The position numbers and the translations under genes were made by a program. From Deinandra increscens subsp. villosa (taxonomy: Eukaryota > Streptophyta > Magnoliopsida > Asterales > Asteraceae), in contig JBCNJP010000025.1 in NCBI GenBank assembly GCA_039602395.1, forward strand, positions 45,403,980 to 45,467,979: a DNA stretch of 64,000 nucleotides, given 5' to 3'. Below, piece by piece: positions 10,263 through 21,121 of the stretch. The stretch's first letter is position 1. Every line of letters begins with the position of its first letter. The notes under the pieces were generated by a model, which had not been told where the DNA came from, did not search any database, and worked only from the letters and a program-made list of their open reading frames with translations.

Positions 10263-11586
10263 ACATCAACAGAAAAACAATACTCAAATACCTTAGGGTA
10301 CTCCTCCTCGTCTTCGTCTTGATATACAACATTAACTTTTTGGTTATGTGGTTTGGAATATGGCCTATACGGATTCCCGGGAGACTCCGACTTCTTACCA
10401 CTAGGATCGTACTTAGGAATATCCAACCTTTGGTGGATCTTTTTGTCATCTTCTAGACGGACAAATCTCTAAGCCCTGTTGCGTACATCGTCAAGGTTCC
10501 TGCAAGGAGTCATAACGAGGTCATCATAGTAACGAGAGTACTTAGAGAGCCCCATTTTAAAGTCTTCAACGGCTGCTGCCATATCCAGATGAGAAATCTC
10601 GAGGGATTCTCGTCCGAATCTAGCGATGTATTCTCTGAGCGGCTCATCCCGCTTCTGGACTACTCAATATATGTCGCCTGTGAGTTTCTCAAAGGTTCTG
10701 CTGCAAAAAAAACTGATTGTTAAACAGGTTAACCAAACGAGAGAATGATGTAATAGTATTATGAGGAATGCTCAGTAGCCATTTCATGGCTGGTCCTGTT
10801 AGAGTTGAACCAAAGCCTTTGCACAGACAGGCTTCATTGATTTCTATTGGGATGAGATTGATCTCAATGCATTCCCTGTAATGTGCCACGTGCTCTTTAG
10901 GATCCGTGGTTCCATCATAGATTTTCATGCTTGGATGAAACGGATATCCCTAACATGGCGCAGCTAAGAATCCCAATGATAATGGAGTCCAAGGATCTTT
11001 AGAGTGTGCATATAAGGATTCTGGTGGAACGGCTCCTGAGAACCCGGCAGTAATCCTTGCATATCTAGCAACCTGGGAATTCATCATAGGGGCCGTAGTG
11101 AATTATGCTGCCGATATGTAGTTGTAGTGGGTCGGATCTGAGGAACCTGAGGTGTTAAAATCAAGATGCCTAGGAAATAGGGGACTTTGCTCTTCCACGG
11201 GTTTCTTAGACTTCTTAAGCTCCTCAATTTCCCTCATCACCGTATGGTTGATCTTTTCTTGTTGATCCATCTGATTATTCACATGATTAATCAAAGTAAA
11301 CAAATCATTGTTAGTGATAACAGGATCAACATATTGAACCTGGGATCCCGTGAACACGGGATAATCAATTTTCCTCGGCTGCCCATCCACTTTCTTCTGA
11401 CGATCATTGGTGTTTCTTCTGGCTCCCTGGAGCAGAAGGAAGAGGAGGAATGGAGGATGATACAAAGTCTGAGACACATTTTTGTTGGTTCGACATTTTT
11501 GGATTGGAGATCAAATGGAGTGAATGGAAAATGGAATTCTCGTAGGATGAAGCACCACTTGCCCCACGGTGGGTGCCAAACAATTT
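10263..11586 (-). pseudogene. gag: Gag remnant of a minus-strand Tat-like Ty3/gypsy element
   Basis: Frames on the minus strand give retrotransposon Gag hallmarks: 10928-10689 has KIYDGTTDPKEHVAHYRE and GSTLTGPAMKWLLSIP, the YDGTxDPxEH and LTGPAxxWxxxLP signatures of gypsy Gag. 11477-11103 gives the N-terminal coil (VNNQMDQQEKINH). 10426-10263 gives the acidic segment DEDEEEYPKVFEYCFSVDV. Stops and indels separate the blocks. The coding sequence stops abruptly at ~10262 where the plus-strand LTR begins, so the rest of the element was displaced leftwards or lost. Confidence 0.7.
11571..11586 (-). other. Start of internal region and probable primer site of the minus-strand Tat-like element
   Basis: On the minus strand the LTR is followed by TTGGCACCCACCGTGGGG, the sequence that follows the 5' LTR in many plant Tat and related gypsy elements. 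The tRNA it would match was not determined. Confidence 0.55.
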
Positions 11587-12209
11587 TGGTCAAAAATCAA
11601 CAAAACGATTTCATATTCTAAACTTTGATTGTGAGGTAGAGTTCTTAATGATCAAAGTGATGAAATATCAAAGTATGAATGTTGACACGATGATGTAACG
11701 AGGGAAAATCTCGAATCCTTCAAGTTGCCTTTAGGAATCCTGGAAAAAACCTCGGGAGTCGGCCTGAAGAGCCTGCTACCTAGCAGTTTTATTGATAAGA
11801 AATTGAAAAGTACAAGATTTTTGGAGGTTTGATTGATCGGTATAAGTGTTACAAGTATTGAAGCTTTCAGATCTCGAGTGTAGGTGTGTTGTTGCGTTCC
11901 TAAACAATCGAGTCCTCGATTATATAACAGTTACTAAGCTAACTAACTATCCAGGATTCCTGGGATCTCGTACTCCACTTCTTCTTGACCGTTAAAGCGA
12001 GTTGAACCAGTTAGTCCACGCTGACACCGAGTCTTTAGGAGTTAGTTATTCACATGAAGAAACCTTCAATCAAATACGCACGTGGCAATAATAGGGGTTA
12101 GTCAAATAATATAAATCAGGATACCTGAATTGGTAGGATTCCCATATTACAATAGGATTCTTGACTCATCTGAGCTTCCTGCGAGCATCCTGAAAATATA
12201 CCCCTAACA
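11587..12209 (-). repeat. 5' LTR of the minus-strand Tat-like element
   Basis: Read on the minus strand it begins TGTTAGGGGTATATTTTC at 12209, has TATATAA near 11927 and AATAAA near 11796, and ends ACCA about 8 bases before TGGCACCC. The ~620-bp length is reasonable for the family. Its sequence is only distantly similar to the LTR at 9355, so this is a separate family. The left boundary is an estimate. Confidence 0.65.
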
Positions 12210-13514
12210 AGCTAATCCTATGGTTACATGTCAGTATTATCTCATGCAAACCACTTAGATTATCATTTAACATGTTTTAAGTCATGACAGGGATTCCCAA
12301 GCACATACATGCTTGCTATCTTGCCTAATAGTCCATTTTCACCATATTTGCATGTGAATAATTTTTATAAAATAATCTACATGCAATTGTTCATCAAGCT
12401 TGCAACTTTATACATTATCATGTACCCAACAACCTAGATTACCCATCCACATAGTAGATCTAAGACCAGTCATGTGCCTTTATTCAAGATCTTGCATGCA
12501 TGGCAACCGAAATTAAGTTTTCCTCATAGATCTTACGTAAAAATCATAACTTTATATCATACAAACCCTATATCTAACTTGATCTATCATTTAGCACATA
12601 GATCCATCATCAAGGTGTCAAGTTTAATCACATGCATGCATGATTTCCATGAGAATCCCTAGATCTAGCTCATATCACAATCTCATGCATAAAAGCCATA
12701 TTTTTTTTATCAAAAGATGCATTATTTTTTTCTATCCAAATCACTAGATCTATAGTTAATATTATCAAACAATCATAGATTAGACCTAGATCCATTAAAA
12801 AGCTTGGATCTTAACAACTTAAAGACAAGAAAAACATGAGAAATCACATACCGAATGATGTAGGATGATAAAGGATGAAATCGGGGCTTGAAACTTAAAA
12901 GAAAGCTTAAATCATGAAGATGAATGAGTGTGGAGATGATATGAGACGTGAAAAATGCAGAGAATTCGTATGGGGCTGATGAAAATGAGTGGGGGTGGCT
13001 AATGATGCTTACTAGGGAAAAATTAGGGTTTTGCTGAAAATGTTAGTTTAGGCGTATCGCCTAGGGCCTTGGGTTGCTCTAGGCGATACGCCTAGAGCTC
13101 CCCGTCTGGCATCCCTGTTGATTTTTGTTGACCGCAGCCCGTTTCGTCTGTTTTACACGTTTTTTGTCACAGTTTTCAATGTTTTCTCCCATTTTCAATT
13201 CACCATCATTTTTATCACATCAAATCCAATAAAATCAAGTATCAACTTGCCATATAACAATTTACGATCATGCAATTAAATTCACGTACCGGTTTTCACA
13301 TAATTCACAATATTCACTGATTTTCAATTAATCACCAATATTTCGTGACTCCGACTTCTATGTGATACTTGCGAAGTGTTTTAAGGCTACTAGACTCTTC
13401 TAATACGTTAATTGACATACTAAGCCTATATACGCGCGTTCCGGTTTAAGCGGTTTTATCCGTTTTTCTCCGTTTCTGAGGTTCGGGTCCCACTCGGAGG
13501 ACCTGATTGTCACA
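12210..13514 (-). repeat. 3' LTR (partial) of Tekay-type gypsy element A
   Basis: On the minus strand a polypurine tract (AACAAGGGGGCGGA) at ~13528-13515 is followed by TGTGACAATCAGG, the usual start of Tekay LTRs. The LTR runs left until it meets the Tat-like LTR at 12209, which was probably inserted into it. The A+T-rich interior has a strong inverted repeat at ~13051-13098 built from GGCGTATCGCC and GGCGATACGCC. Confidence 0.65.
13051..13098. repeat. Inverted repeat in the Tekay A LTR
   Basis: AGGCGTATCGCCTAGG and its near-complement CTAGGCGATACGCCT are separated by ~15 bases. Each arm is itself partly palindromic. The transcript could fold into a tight hairpin. Confidence 0.7.
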
Positions 13515-13823
13515 TCCGCCCCCTTGTTAAGGAATTTTCATCCCGAAAATTAAGGTCATAACTTAGTTTCTAACGTTTGAGTTAGGAGTATAAATCTTGC
13601 AAATCTAACAGGTACAACTCCGTTGTAAATAGTAAGAAATCAAATATAATCGTTTTGAGCTTCACTCAAAAGTAATAATTAAAGTCAATAGTGTACTCAA
13701 CAATAAGAAAGAAAATTTTTTTATTTCTCGCATTATCTTTACATTAGTTTTCTCAGTTATCGCATCGCTTTTCGTTCAATTTGTCACATCATCCTTACCT
13801 TTTTGGAAATTTTGTCCCGAAAT

Positions 13824-14309
13824 TTAAGAAGTAGATTCGATTCTCGTCGCAGGTTGTTTAAACAAGTTCGGATACTTTTTCATCATCTGATCCTCACGTT
13901 CCCAGATGAACTCTGGTCCACGTTTTGAGTTCCACCAAACCTTGACAATCGGAATCTTACTCTACTTGAGCTTCTTAACATCTAGTTCCATTATCTCATC
14001 TGGCTCCTCTACGAAACGCAATTTCTCGTCAATCCTTAGTTCTTCAAGCAGAGATAAGAGAGATTCATCCGCTATACATTTCTTCAGATTGGATACATGG
14101 AACACATTATGCAGAAAGACCAACTCGTTCTACAATCTCGAACGGTCCAACGTATCTCGGATTTAGTTTTCCTCGCTTACCAAAACGAATAACACCCTTC
14201 CATTGTGAAACTTTCAGAAGAACACGATCTCCCTCCTGTAATTCCAAGGGTTTCCTACGCTTATCTGCGTAACTCTTCTGCCTGTCATGTGCTACAACTA
14301 AACTATTTC
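13824..14309 (-). pseudogene. pol: Integrase C-terminus and chromodomain of Tekay element A, broken
   Basis: The minus strand encodes HDRQKSYADKRRKPLEL, VLLKVSQWKGVIRFGKRGKLN and RYVGPFEIVERV (integrase C-terminal GPY-like region), then HNVFHVSNLKK and a chromodomain-like KVWWNSKRGPEFIWERE ending at TAA 13824-13826. It aligns directly with the same region of gypsy B (25651-26100). About 14125 a deletion removes ~15-20 residues and shifts the frame. At 13972-13974 a TAG stands where gypsy B has Gln (CAG). The fragment ends at the LARD 2 LTR; upstream pol and gag are missing. Confidence 0.85.
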
Positions 14310-14655
14310 TGTTAGAGCATGTTCCGGGTGTGGTCGTTACTGTGCGAATAGTTATCTAGATTGTAAACTAGGCTAGACTGCCAACGGACCAGTGGCGGAC
14401 CAGATGGTACGCCGGACCATCTGGTACGTTGGTTAGTTGGTCCGATGGGCAGGTTACCTATAAATAGGTGAGTCTAGATTGCAATGTTTAGATTTCTGGT
14501 CATTTGTCTTTGTGTTGAGAGGAGAGGTCTGTCCAACCTCTCCCGAGCTTCAACGATGTAAACTCCTTCGGTGTAATCATTCGACACAATAAATGATTAG
14601 AGTTCTCTGTCTCTATCATTCTATGATCTAGAAATGATCCGTATACGGTTTTACA
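14310..14655 (+). repeat. 5' LTR of LARD 2
   Basis: 346 bp, TG to CA. TATAAATA near 14459, AATAAA near 14590. It contains CCAGATGGT and ACCATCTGG in inverted order around a GGTACGCCGGACC core (about 14399-14427), able to form a hairpin with the leader motif in the stem. Confidence 0.92.
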
Positions 14656-14657
14656 AC

Positions 14658-14670
14658 TGGTATCAGAGCC
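14658..14670 (+). other. Primer binding site of LARD 2
   Basis: TGGTATCAGAGCC, 2 bp after the LTR, complementary to initiator Met tRNA. Confidence 0.92.
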
Positions 14671-14870
14671 GTTGGCTCAATTTCCAGATCTCATTTTAGT
14701 TTTTGTTCGTTTTTGAGACGTTAAATGGTTGATTAGGTGTGATTCAGTGTCATTTTGCTTGATTTTTGTTCAAACGAACCTTCCTGAGTCATTTTCGCAC
14801 CTAACAGTGGTGTTTGATTGAAGAAATTCGACAAAATCTGAATCTGGAGTGAAATTCGCGATTTTCAGAG

Positions 14871-15180
14871 GTGGTACGCCAGTGGTCCGCCACTGGTCCG
14901 CCAGGAAATATTCATCAAGAATCTGGTCCGTTGCATCTGGTCCAGAAGACAATCTTCAACAGTGGTACGTGGCGGTTATTTTCTGGTCCGCCGTACCAAT
15001 TCTGGTCCGCCGTACCAATTTTGGTTCGCTGATATTGAATTGGTCCGCCGACGGTTACGCCGTACCAAATGGTCCGCCGAACCAAATGGTCCGCTAATTT
15101 TTGGTACGCCGAAGGTTTTGGTACGTTGGAGCTTATGGTCCGCCGCAGATTTTCGGATGCATTTTTTTATGGTCCAGCCA
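14871..15180 (+). repeat. Leader array of GGTCCGCC/GGTACGCC motifs (LARD 2)
   Basis: About 15 copies of GGTCCGC or GGTACGC in one orientation over 310 bp. A stretch near 14965-15015 (GTGGCGGTTATTTTCTGGTC followed by two CCGCCGTACC blocks) is nearly the same as 785-835 of TR-GAG 1, so the arrays are homologous and the motif was kept although this element codes for nothing. Confidence 0.85.
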
Positions 15181-15263
15181 GGGGCTCTGCCCCTTGGACC
15201 CCGCCAGGGGCTGCCACCCCTTGGACCCCGCTTCTCGGGGGCGCTGCCCCCGAACCCCCGTTA
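15178..15263 (+). repeat. GC-rich repeated hairpin block
   Basis: A sharp GC-rich island in AT-rich surroundings. It is built from GGGGCTGCCACCCC-like and GGGGCTCTGCCCC-like units, CCTTGGACCCCGC repeated twice, and GGGGGCGCTGCCCCC. Each can fold on itself. Confidence 0.7.
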
Positions 15264-15704
15264 ATCAGTAATAAACATTTGGGGGTTGTTTTCAAGAATG
15301 GGGAAGGGTCATGGAGAATTTAAAGAACAAATCAGTTATCAGGTTTACCCTTGATTCAGTAGCTGTGAATTTACAATCAAGAGTTACCAGATTCCGGTGC
15401 TTATCATGAATTAGTCATCGAATTTCTGAAAGATGTTTGTGGGTAGTCACGGTTTTTGATGATGGGCATATATTCAAAAACAAGTTTCTGATGATGGACA
15501 GAGATTCATAAACTGGGGTGTGATTACTTTGGAACGTTTGTACGAGATTATCTTTCTACACAAACTGAAGATATAATGTGATTCCATTGCAAGCTACCTG
15601 AAGAACATATTGCTTGCTGGGTTGGAATCAGGAATTGAATATGTCACATGTTTAGGGGGAAAATTGAGACCCTTGAAAATTTCAAAGTTCTATTTGATGA
15701 AAAA

Positions 15705-16406
15705 CGGAAAATGTGAATATTCAATAGCAATCAGTTCAGGGATGATGGTAATTTGTGATCTTTATGGAAAGGTGATGTATTCTGATGTTCGTGCAAACCG
15801 ATATGTCAAAATTTTCAGTTATGGTTTGGAACTCTCTGTCATATGCCTGATACTTTCTTGAGGTCGTGAGATTCTCGTGTTGATCTACCGAGAGCACTGA
15901 CGTGATGTTCTTTGACTGCTGATATATTGGGAGAGACTTAATGCTGAGGGGGAATTTCTGTAATTGAAGATGCTGATCATGTTGGTTTACATAAAGATCG
16001 GAATGTATTACAAGTTTGTGAAGATTATGAATTGTTGTCAACATGCAGTGATGTTCGGAAAATGTGAATATTCAATAGCAATCAGTTTAGGGATGATGGT
16101 AATTTGTGATCTTCATGGAAAGGTGATGTATTCTGATGTTCATGCAAACCGATATGTCAAAGTTTTCAGTTATGGTTTGGAACTCTCTGTCATATGCCTG
16201 ATACTTTCTTGAGTCGTGAGATTCTCGTGTTGATCTACCGAGAGCACTGACGTGATGTTCTTTGACTGCTAATATATTGGGAGAGACTTAATGCTGAGGG
16301 GGAATTTCTGTAATTGAAGATGCTGATCATGTTGGTTTTCATAAAGATCGGAATGTATTACAAGTTTGTGAAGATTATGAATTGTTGTCAACATGCAGTG
16401 ATGTTC
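15705..16406 (+). repeat. Tandem duplication, two 351-bp copies
   Basis: Copies at 15705-16055 and 16056-16406 are nearly identical (about 8 differences). Each contains a GCTGAGGGGGAATTT word resembling the polypurine tract. The duplication lies in the non-coding interior of LARD 2. Confidence 0.9.
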
Positions 16407-16675
16407 GTGGATGTCTTTACAAGTTTCCGGGTAACGACTGATGAAGTGAACCATTATCATATATGCCAGTTCCAATTGGATGTGCTGTGCTTGAAGCTAG
16501 GGGGAACTTTGTTGGTTGTGGAGATTGTACAAGATTCGAACTGTTTCCTGCATGTCTGATATTCAGTCCAAGGGAAGTTTGCTGAAGTTCAAGATTTCAA
16601 GATGTAGCAGACTGACTGATGACGATTGCTGAAAAATGAAGACATACATTCGACAGTAACGTCAAAGGGGGAATT

Positions 16676-17021
16676 TGTTAGAGCATGTTCCGGGTGTGGT
16701 CGTTACTGTGCGAATAGTTATCTAGATTGTAAACTAGGCTAGACTGCCAACGGACCAGTGGCGGACCAGATGGTATGCCGGACCATCTGGTACGTTGGTT
16801 AGTTGGTCCGCTGGGCAGGTTACCTATAAATAGGTGAGTCTAGATTGCAATGTTTAGATTTCTGGTCATTTGTCTTTGTGTTGAGAGGAGAGGTCTGTCC
16901 AACCTCTCCCGAGCTTCAACGATGTAAACTCCTTCGGTGTAATCATTCGACACAATAAATGATTAGATTTCTCCGTCTCTATCATTCTATGATCTGGAAA
17001 CGATCCGTATACGGTTTTACA
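16676..17021 (+). repeat. 3' LTR of LARD 2
   Basis: 346 bp, same ends as the 5' copy, preceded by the purine-rich GTCAAAGGGGGAATT. The following bases belong to copia 4, not to Tekay A. Confidence 0.92.
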
Positions 17022-17205
17022 CTAAGAGGATGATCTCTGTTGATTCTTGTGGCTTGAACATCTGGTATTGAAATAGAAACAGGCAGGTTAGTATCATTAA
17101 CATTATTATTCATACCTTGGGTTTCCGACTCCTTCTGATCATCATGAGTTCCTGAGGATTCTGGAACATCCACATTATCATCCTTAGTAGCTGCTGCTGA
17201 TACAC
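17022..17205 (-). pseudogene. pol: Copia 4 pol fragment (linker before reverse transcriptase)
   Basis: The minus strand encodes an acidic linker (AAATKDDNVDVPESSGTHDD...) ending IPDVQATRINRDHPL, the conserved run-in to copia reverse transcriptase (QTRINKDHP). The frame joins the copia 4 integrase end at 41080 once gypsy B is removed; TACAC at 17201-17205 is the target duplication. The reverse transcriptase that should follow is absent, replaced by LARD 2. Confidence 0.85.
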
Positions 17206-17989
17206 TGTCATACCCCATCCACAGCGGCCTTCCCGCGGGGTCATGACTTCATGGATCATCACACACAAGTTATATGAACAAATCTATATGAATAATGAAA
17301 GACATACATAAATAACCATGCGGTTCAATGGTTACAAATTTATGTCTCAAAATACGGAAGCTAAGTGGAATGAAAATGTTTTTCCAGAAAATGACATAAC
17401 ATGATAATGAATGTCCCAAAATATGGACCCTAGCATGGTGACTCCTGAATGCATGTTGATGTATGCAGCTGCCTAGTTACCTGAGAAATACATGCTTAAA
17501 ACGGTCAACAATAATGTTGGTGAGTTCACAGGTTTTTATGTAAATGTAAGTGTAAACAATTTGTGATGGACCACAATCAATACATTATAAGATATGTGTT
17601 GGTCTACACAATAACCACTACCATGAGTCACTGGAACCGACACTCGACTGAATGAATGCCCCCGTGCAACATGTTATCACTGACATGAGCATGAAAATTG
17701 GGCCAATAATATACCCATTTTGGCCTACAACCAAAGCTAGCGCGACTAACGCGGTTACACTACTACAAAATAGGCCTTCCTTGACACGCGAACGATGACA
17801 CTCGATAATTCTTGACGTGCAAAAACTGAAGTGTCAAAATAAAATGTCAATTATAGGTAATTCCTAAGAATTCATGACGCGCTTTTTTGAGTGTCAAGAA
17901 TTTCTGTCATATTTCAAAAAAAAAAAACACGGAGGACACCTAATTACCGCGTGTCAAGAATAAAATGTCGTTTTTTAATTTTTTGGCGC

Positions 17990-18360
17990 CAAACTTTCCC
18001 CCCCAAAATTTACCCTAGTTTCCCCAAAACCCATCCCGGCCCGCGCTCTTCCCCAAAATTTGCCCTACCACTTCCTAAAAACTTCTCTCCCGCTCGATGC
18101 CGGCCTCCTCTCCACCACCGACGCCTCTTCTCCACCGTCTAGGTGCCGGACTCCTCTCCACCACCACCACCGACGCCTCTTCTTTACCGTCTCGGTGCAG
18201 GAATCGCGGAACACAAAGTTAGGGTTTAAAATCGACGCCGCTCCCTCCACCGCTTGACAACCCTACCACTCTCCAAGTCGCACCAGCCTCCTCCTCATCG
18301 GCGCCATTTCGGCGGCGTCATCTTCACCTGGCCTTTCTCCAAGGTACTAGCTCTTCCGTC
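17990..18360 (+). other. GC-rich 5'-exon-like segment inside the CACTA element
   Basis: A C- and CT-rich stretch (CCTCTCCACCACCGACGCC-like words, partly repeated) ends at CTCCAAG|GTACTAGC, which looks like a 5' exon and splice donor. It could be a captured 5' UTR or first exon. Frames are short and I do not recognise a protein. Confidence 0.35.
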
Positions 18361-19309
18361 AATTAGATCTAGGGTTTACATGTCTGGTTTATATGATTGA
18401 TGGTACGTGCTCGTGAATTGCTTTTGATCCGTCAATAGTTCTTATGTGCATGATCTTATTCTTCGTAAACTGCTACTTCTCATGTATTTTTGTCAGTGGT
18501 TATTCACTTATTTGATTGTGCTTTTAATCTGTCAATAGGTTCTTATGTGCATGATCGTATTCTTCCTAAACTGCTACTTCTCATGTGTTTCCGTCAGTGG
18601 TTATTCACTTATTAGATCTAGGGTTTGCATTTGGGCGTTTTATCAATTCTAGGTTGAAATGTCTGATTCGTGGAATTTCACACACAGGAATACCTAATTT
18701 CACTAATTATGTTCACTGATTATGTATTTACATGTCTAGTTTATATGATTGATGGTACGTGCACGTGAATTGGTTCGATTCTTTGTCGATATTACTTTAT
18801 TTCGATCACTAGGGTTTCATCTTTTTTTGTGTAGTCATTGATTATGATGTGCATTTGAACTGATTGAGGTTTTGTGCGGGTATTACCGGAGCTCAAAAAG
18901 ACGCTAAAGGAGGAGGCGATTGAGAGTTTGAAAGCGATGACCCCTGTGCTCCATATCCCTACCAGTTGTGCCTCCATCCGCTCTTATTTGCCTAAATATT
19001 CTTTCTCCGTTTAAAGGCCGTTGAAACCCACCTGTGCTTCCGCCATCGTCAGATAACTCTAACCCTAATCACCAGGATTTGTCTTAAGCATCTGAGGTAT
19101 AATCTTTTAAAAGAAGGTATATTTTGTTGTTTGCTTATACTAAACAAATTTACAAGCATACACATAGAAGAACACAAAGGACTGGTCAGGTTTGATTATG
19201 CTGCAGATATACTTTAAATTATATTAAATATTAATACAATGTGATGCCCATTTGCAATATTATTACAAGAAAATACAATGTTGCAGTTATGTTTAATAGC
19301 TAAGTTTGC

Positions 19310-19480
19310 TGAATTGCTTGCAGCAGCAGCTAAGTTAACTGAAGCCATGTCTACATACAACACCATGCCATTAGCTGAATTGCTTGCAGCGTCACATGTC
19401 TACATACAACACCATGCCATTTGCTGAATTGCTTGCAGCAGCAGCTAAGTTAACTGAAGCAGAGGCTACGTTATGGTATG
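19310..19480 (+). repeat. Short tandem duplication inside the CACTA element
   Basis: A ~75-85-bp unit containing ATGTCTACATACAACACCAT and GCTGAATTGCTTGCAGC occurs two to three times in tandem with partial units. It lies in a captured segment of unknown origin. Confidence 0.6.
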
Positions 19481-20432
19481 GCCACAGATCTTATTCAAAT
19501 ATAGTAGAACCACAAATTATTATTTTCTTTTACATTTATGTTAAATCATTTGCTTCCTTCACTACTGTTTTCCAGGTGAAAACACAAGAGGACATTGTGA
19601 TTAACTGCTTTACCTGTTAAGTGGTCCCTACAATTTCACATTTTTTCTTTATTTGCAGGATACATGTTCCACTCATAGAGAAGAGATATCCGTATTACAA
19701 CATCAGTTAGCTAGCTGCAGCTACTCAAAAGCTTAAGGTACAAGGGTACAAATTTTAACATCAGTTACTCCAGATTTTGCTTGTGAGTAATATATTATGT
19801 TGGAATGTCTAGCCTTAACTTGTTATTAAATTTTTAGTTGATATACCTTCAATTTCTTATTTTTGTCTACAGATATCTTCTCTATATGGAAAACAAAAGC
19901 GGCTACAGCGGCATCTTCATTAGTGATTTGATGTTGGGTTATCATGAAATCACCTATTTCACCTGTTAGAGATCAAACAAAACTCAAATCGACACAACTC
20001 ATAATCGATTGATTTATTCATTTGTTTATTCCCAACTGTTTTGTAGGTACAACTTTGATCCCGTGAATGACAAACCCCTCCCTGGGCGTTATGAATGGGT
20101 GAAACTTGATGCTACGAAAAAGAGTTAATTAAAAGCTAATCAGGTCTCATTTTTGTATCAGCTTTTCAATTGGATTCAGTATTAACACAGTTGTAGACAT
20201 AGGTCGAATAGATTTCTTTAGATTCTAATATTTATGTGAGAATGGCAGCACAAATGGTGGATGCAGATGGCTGGACTGTCGTTTCTTCTAGAAGAAACAG
20301 AAGCGGGCAGCCCTGACCTCGTGTTTTTTCATCACAGTATTTGTACAACTCAGTTTTGGAAAGACATAGTTATTATACATACTTCTTTACTGTTACTTTA
20401 AGTCTTATCCAAATTGTTCATGTTTTGCAGGT

Positions 20433-20764
20433 ATACTGTTGCTATAAAATGTGCTACAATCACACCTGGTTGGTCACTCTCTGCAAGCCCAATTCTAATA
20501 AATTGTTATTTCAAAATTGAGTGTTTCTAAACATTTTTCTGAACAACCAACCTTTTTTTCTCGTTTGACATAATCTAATAGGTTTTTTTTTGGGGGGGGG
20601 GGTGGGGGTGGGGGAGGGGTGTGTGTGTGTGTGTGTTTAGCTCTGGTGTTAATTTACAGGGTGGAAGAAACCGATCTGTATCGAAAGGCATGCTTTTGGT
20701 GACCAGTATCGTGCTATAGTTGCAGTTACTAAAGGACCAGGGAAACTCAAGATGGTTTTTGGTA
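20433..20764 (+). pseudogene. Two captured exon fragments of NADP-dependent isocitrate dehydrogenase
   Basis: The first piece (~20433-20476) encodes YTVAIKCATITP, the conserved segment around the substrate-binding KCATITP of plant NADP-ICDH. The second (~20658-20764) encodes GWKKPICIERHAFGDQYRA and then TKGPGKLKMVF, the conserved GRHAFGDQYRATD and GPGKLKMVF region. Both follow AG-type acceptors. Between them is intron-like sequence with a poly-G/GT stretch, and the ~30-residue portion that normally links them is missing. Changes at conserved residues (GRHAF to ERHAF, ATDxVIKG to AIVAVTKG) show it is not under protein selection. Confidence 0.85.
20580..20640 (+). repeat. Poly-T/poly-G and (GT)n low-complexity tract
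   Basis: A run of T, then G interrupted by single T or A, then (TG)n to ~20634. It lies in the intron-like gap between the two isocitrate dehydrogenase pieces. Confidence 0.85.
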
Positions 20765-20851
20765 TTCTACTAATAATTCCCTTCTGAATTAATTTGTATT
20801 GAGATGGAGCATAACCCTGATAAGTAGGTCGAAATAGGCATCTCTACTCAG

Positions 20852-21121
20852 ATACAATCTCTATTACCTACATATGAAATGGATGTTCAGCAAGCTCTAC
20901 TTAAGATGCTGGAAGGAAGGGTAAGTGATTATACATTTATACCCCTGAAAAACAGGCAATCAAATCAATGCTTTAATTATTATTATCATCCATTTTTTTT
21001 TTCAAATGCTTAAGTTATCTGATGACGTTCCTCATGTAACATAAAATATTTATTTTTCTGCAGATTATGAATGTGCCTGAAAAGGGGGCCAGGAAGCATC
21101 CTAGAGGCGAAAACATTCAGG
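20852..21121 (+). pseudogene. Two captured exon fragments of ClpX (organellar Clp protease ATPase subunit)
   Basis: Piece one (~20852-20920) encodes MDVQQALLKMLEG before GTAAGTG. Piece two (~21064-21121) encodes IMNVPEKGARKHPRGENIQ after a TGCAG acceptor and before GTATT. Together they match the well-conserved ClpX segment GVQQALLKMLEG-T-V-NVPEKGARKHPRG, from the AAA+ domain after Walker B. The intron between them (143 bp) was carried along. No other ClpX exons are present. Confidence 0.88.

Larger units (their letters stand above)
14310..17021 (+). mobile_element. LARD 2: non-coding copia-type LTR element, 2.7 kb, without target duplication
   Basis: Two 346-bp LTRs (14310-14655, 16676-17021) begin TGTTAGAGCATGTTCC and end TTTTACA, with roughly six to eight mismatches. 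Primer site and polypurine tract are in place. The 2.0-kb interior has no Gag or Pol. Its LTR start and leader motifs are close to those of TR-GAG 1, so it looks like a deletion derivative of a related family. The left flank is Tekay A integrase and the right flank is copia 4 pol. The 5-bp flanks differ (ATTTC and CTAAG), so this copy is probably a recombinant of two insertions. Confidence 0.88.

Noticed and set aside
15178..15263. GC-rich block as a bacterial or organelle insertion
   Set aside because: It is made of short self-complementary units contiguous with the leader array; nothing indicates foreign DNA.
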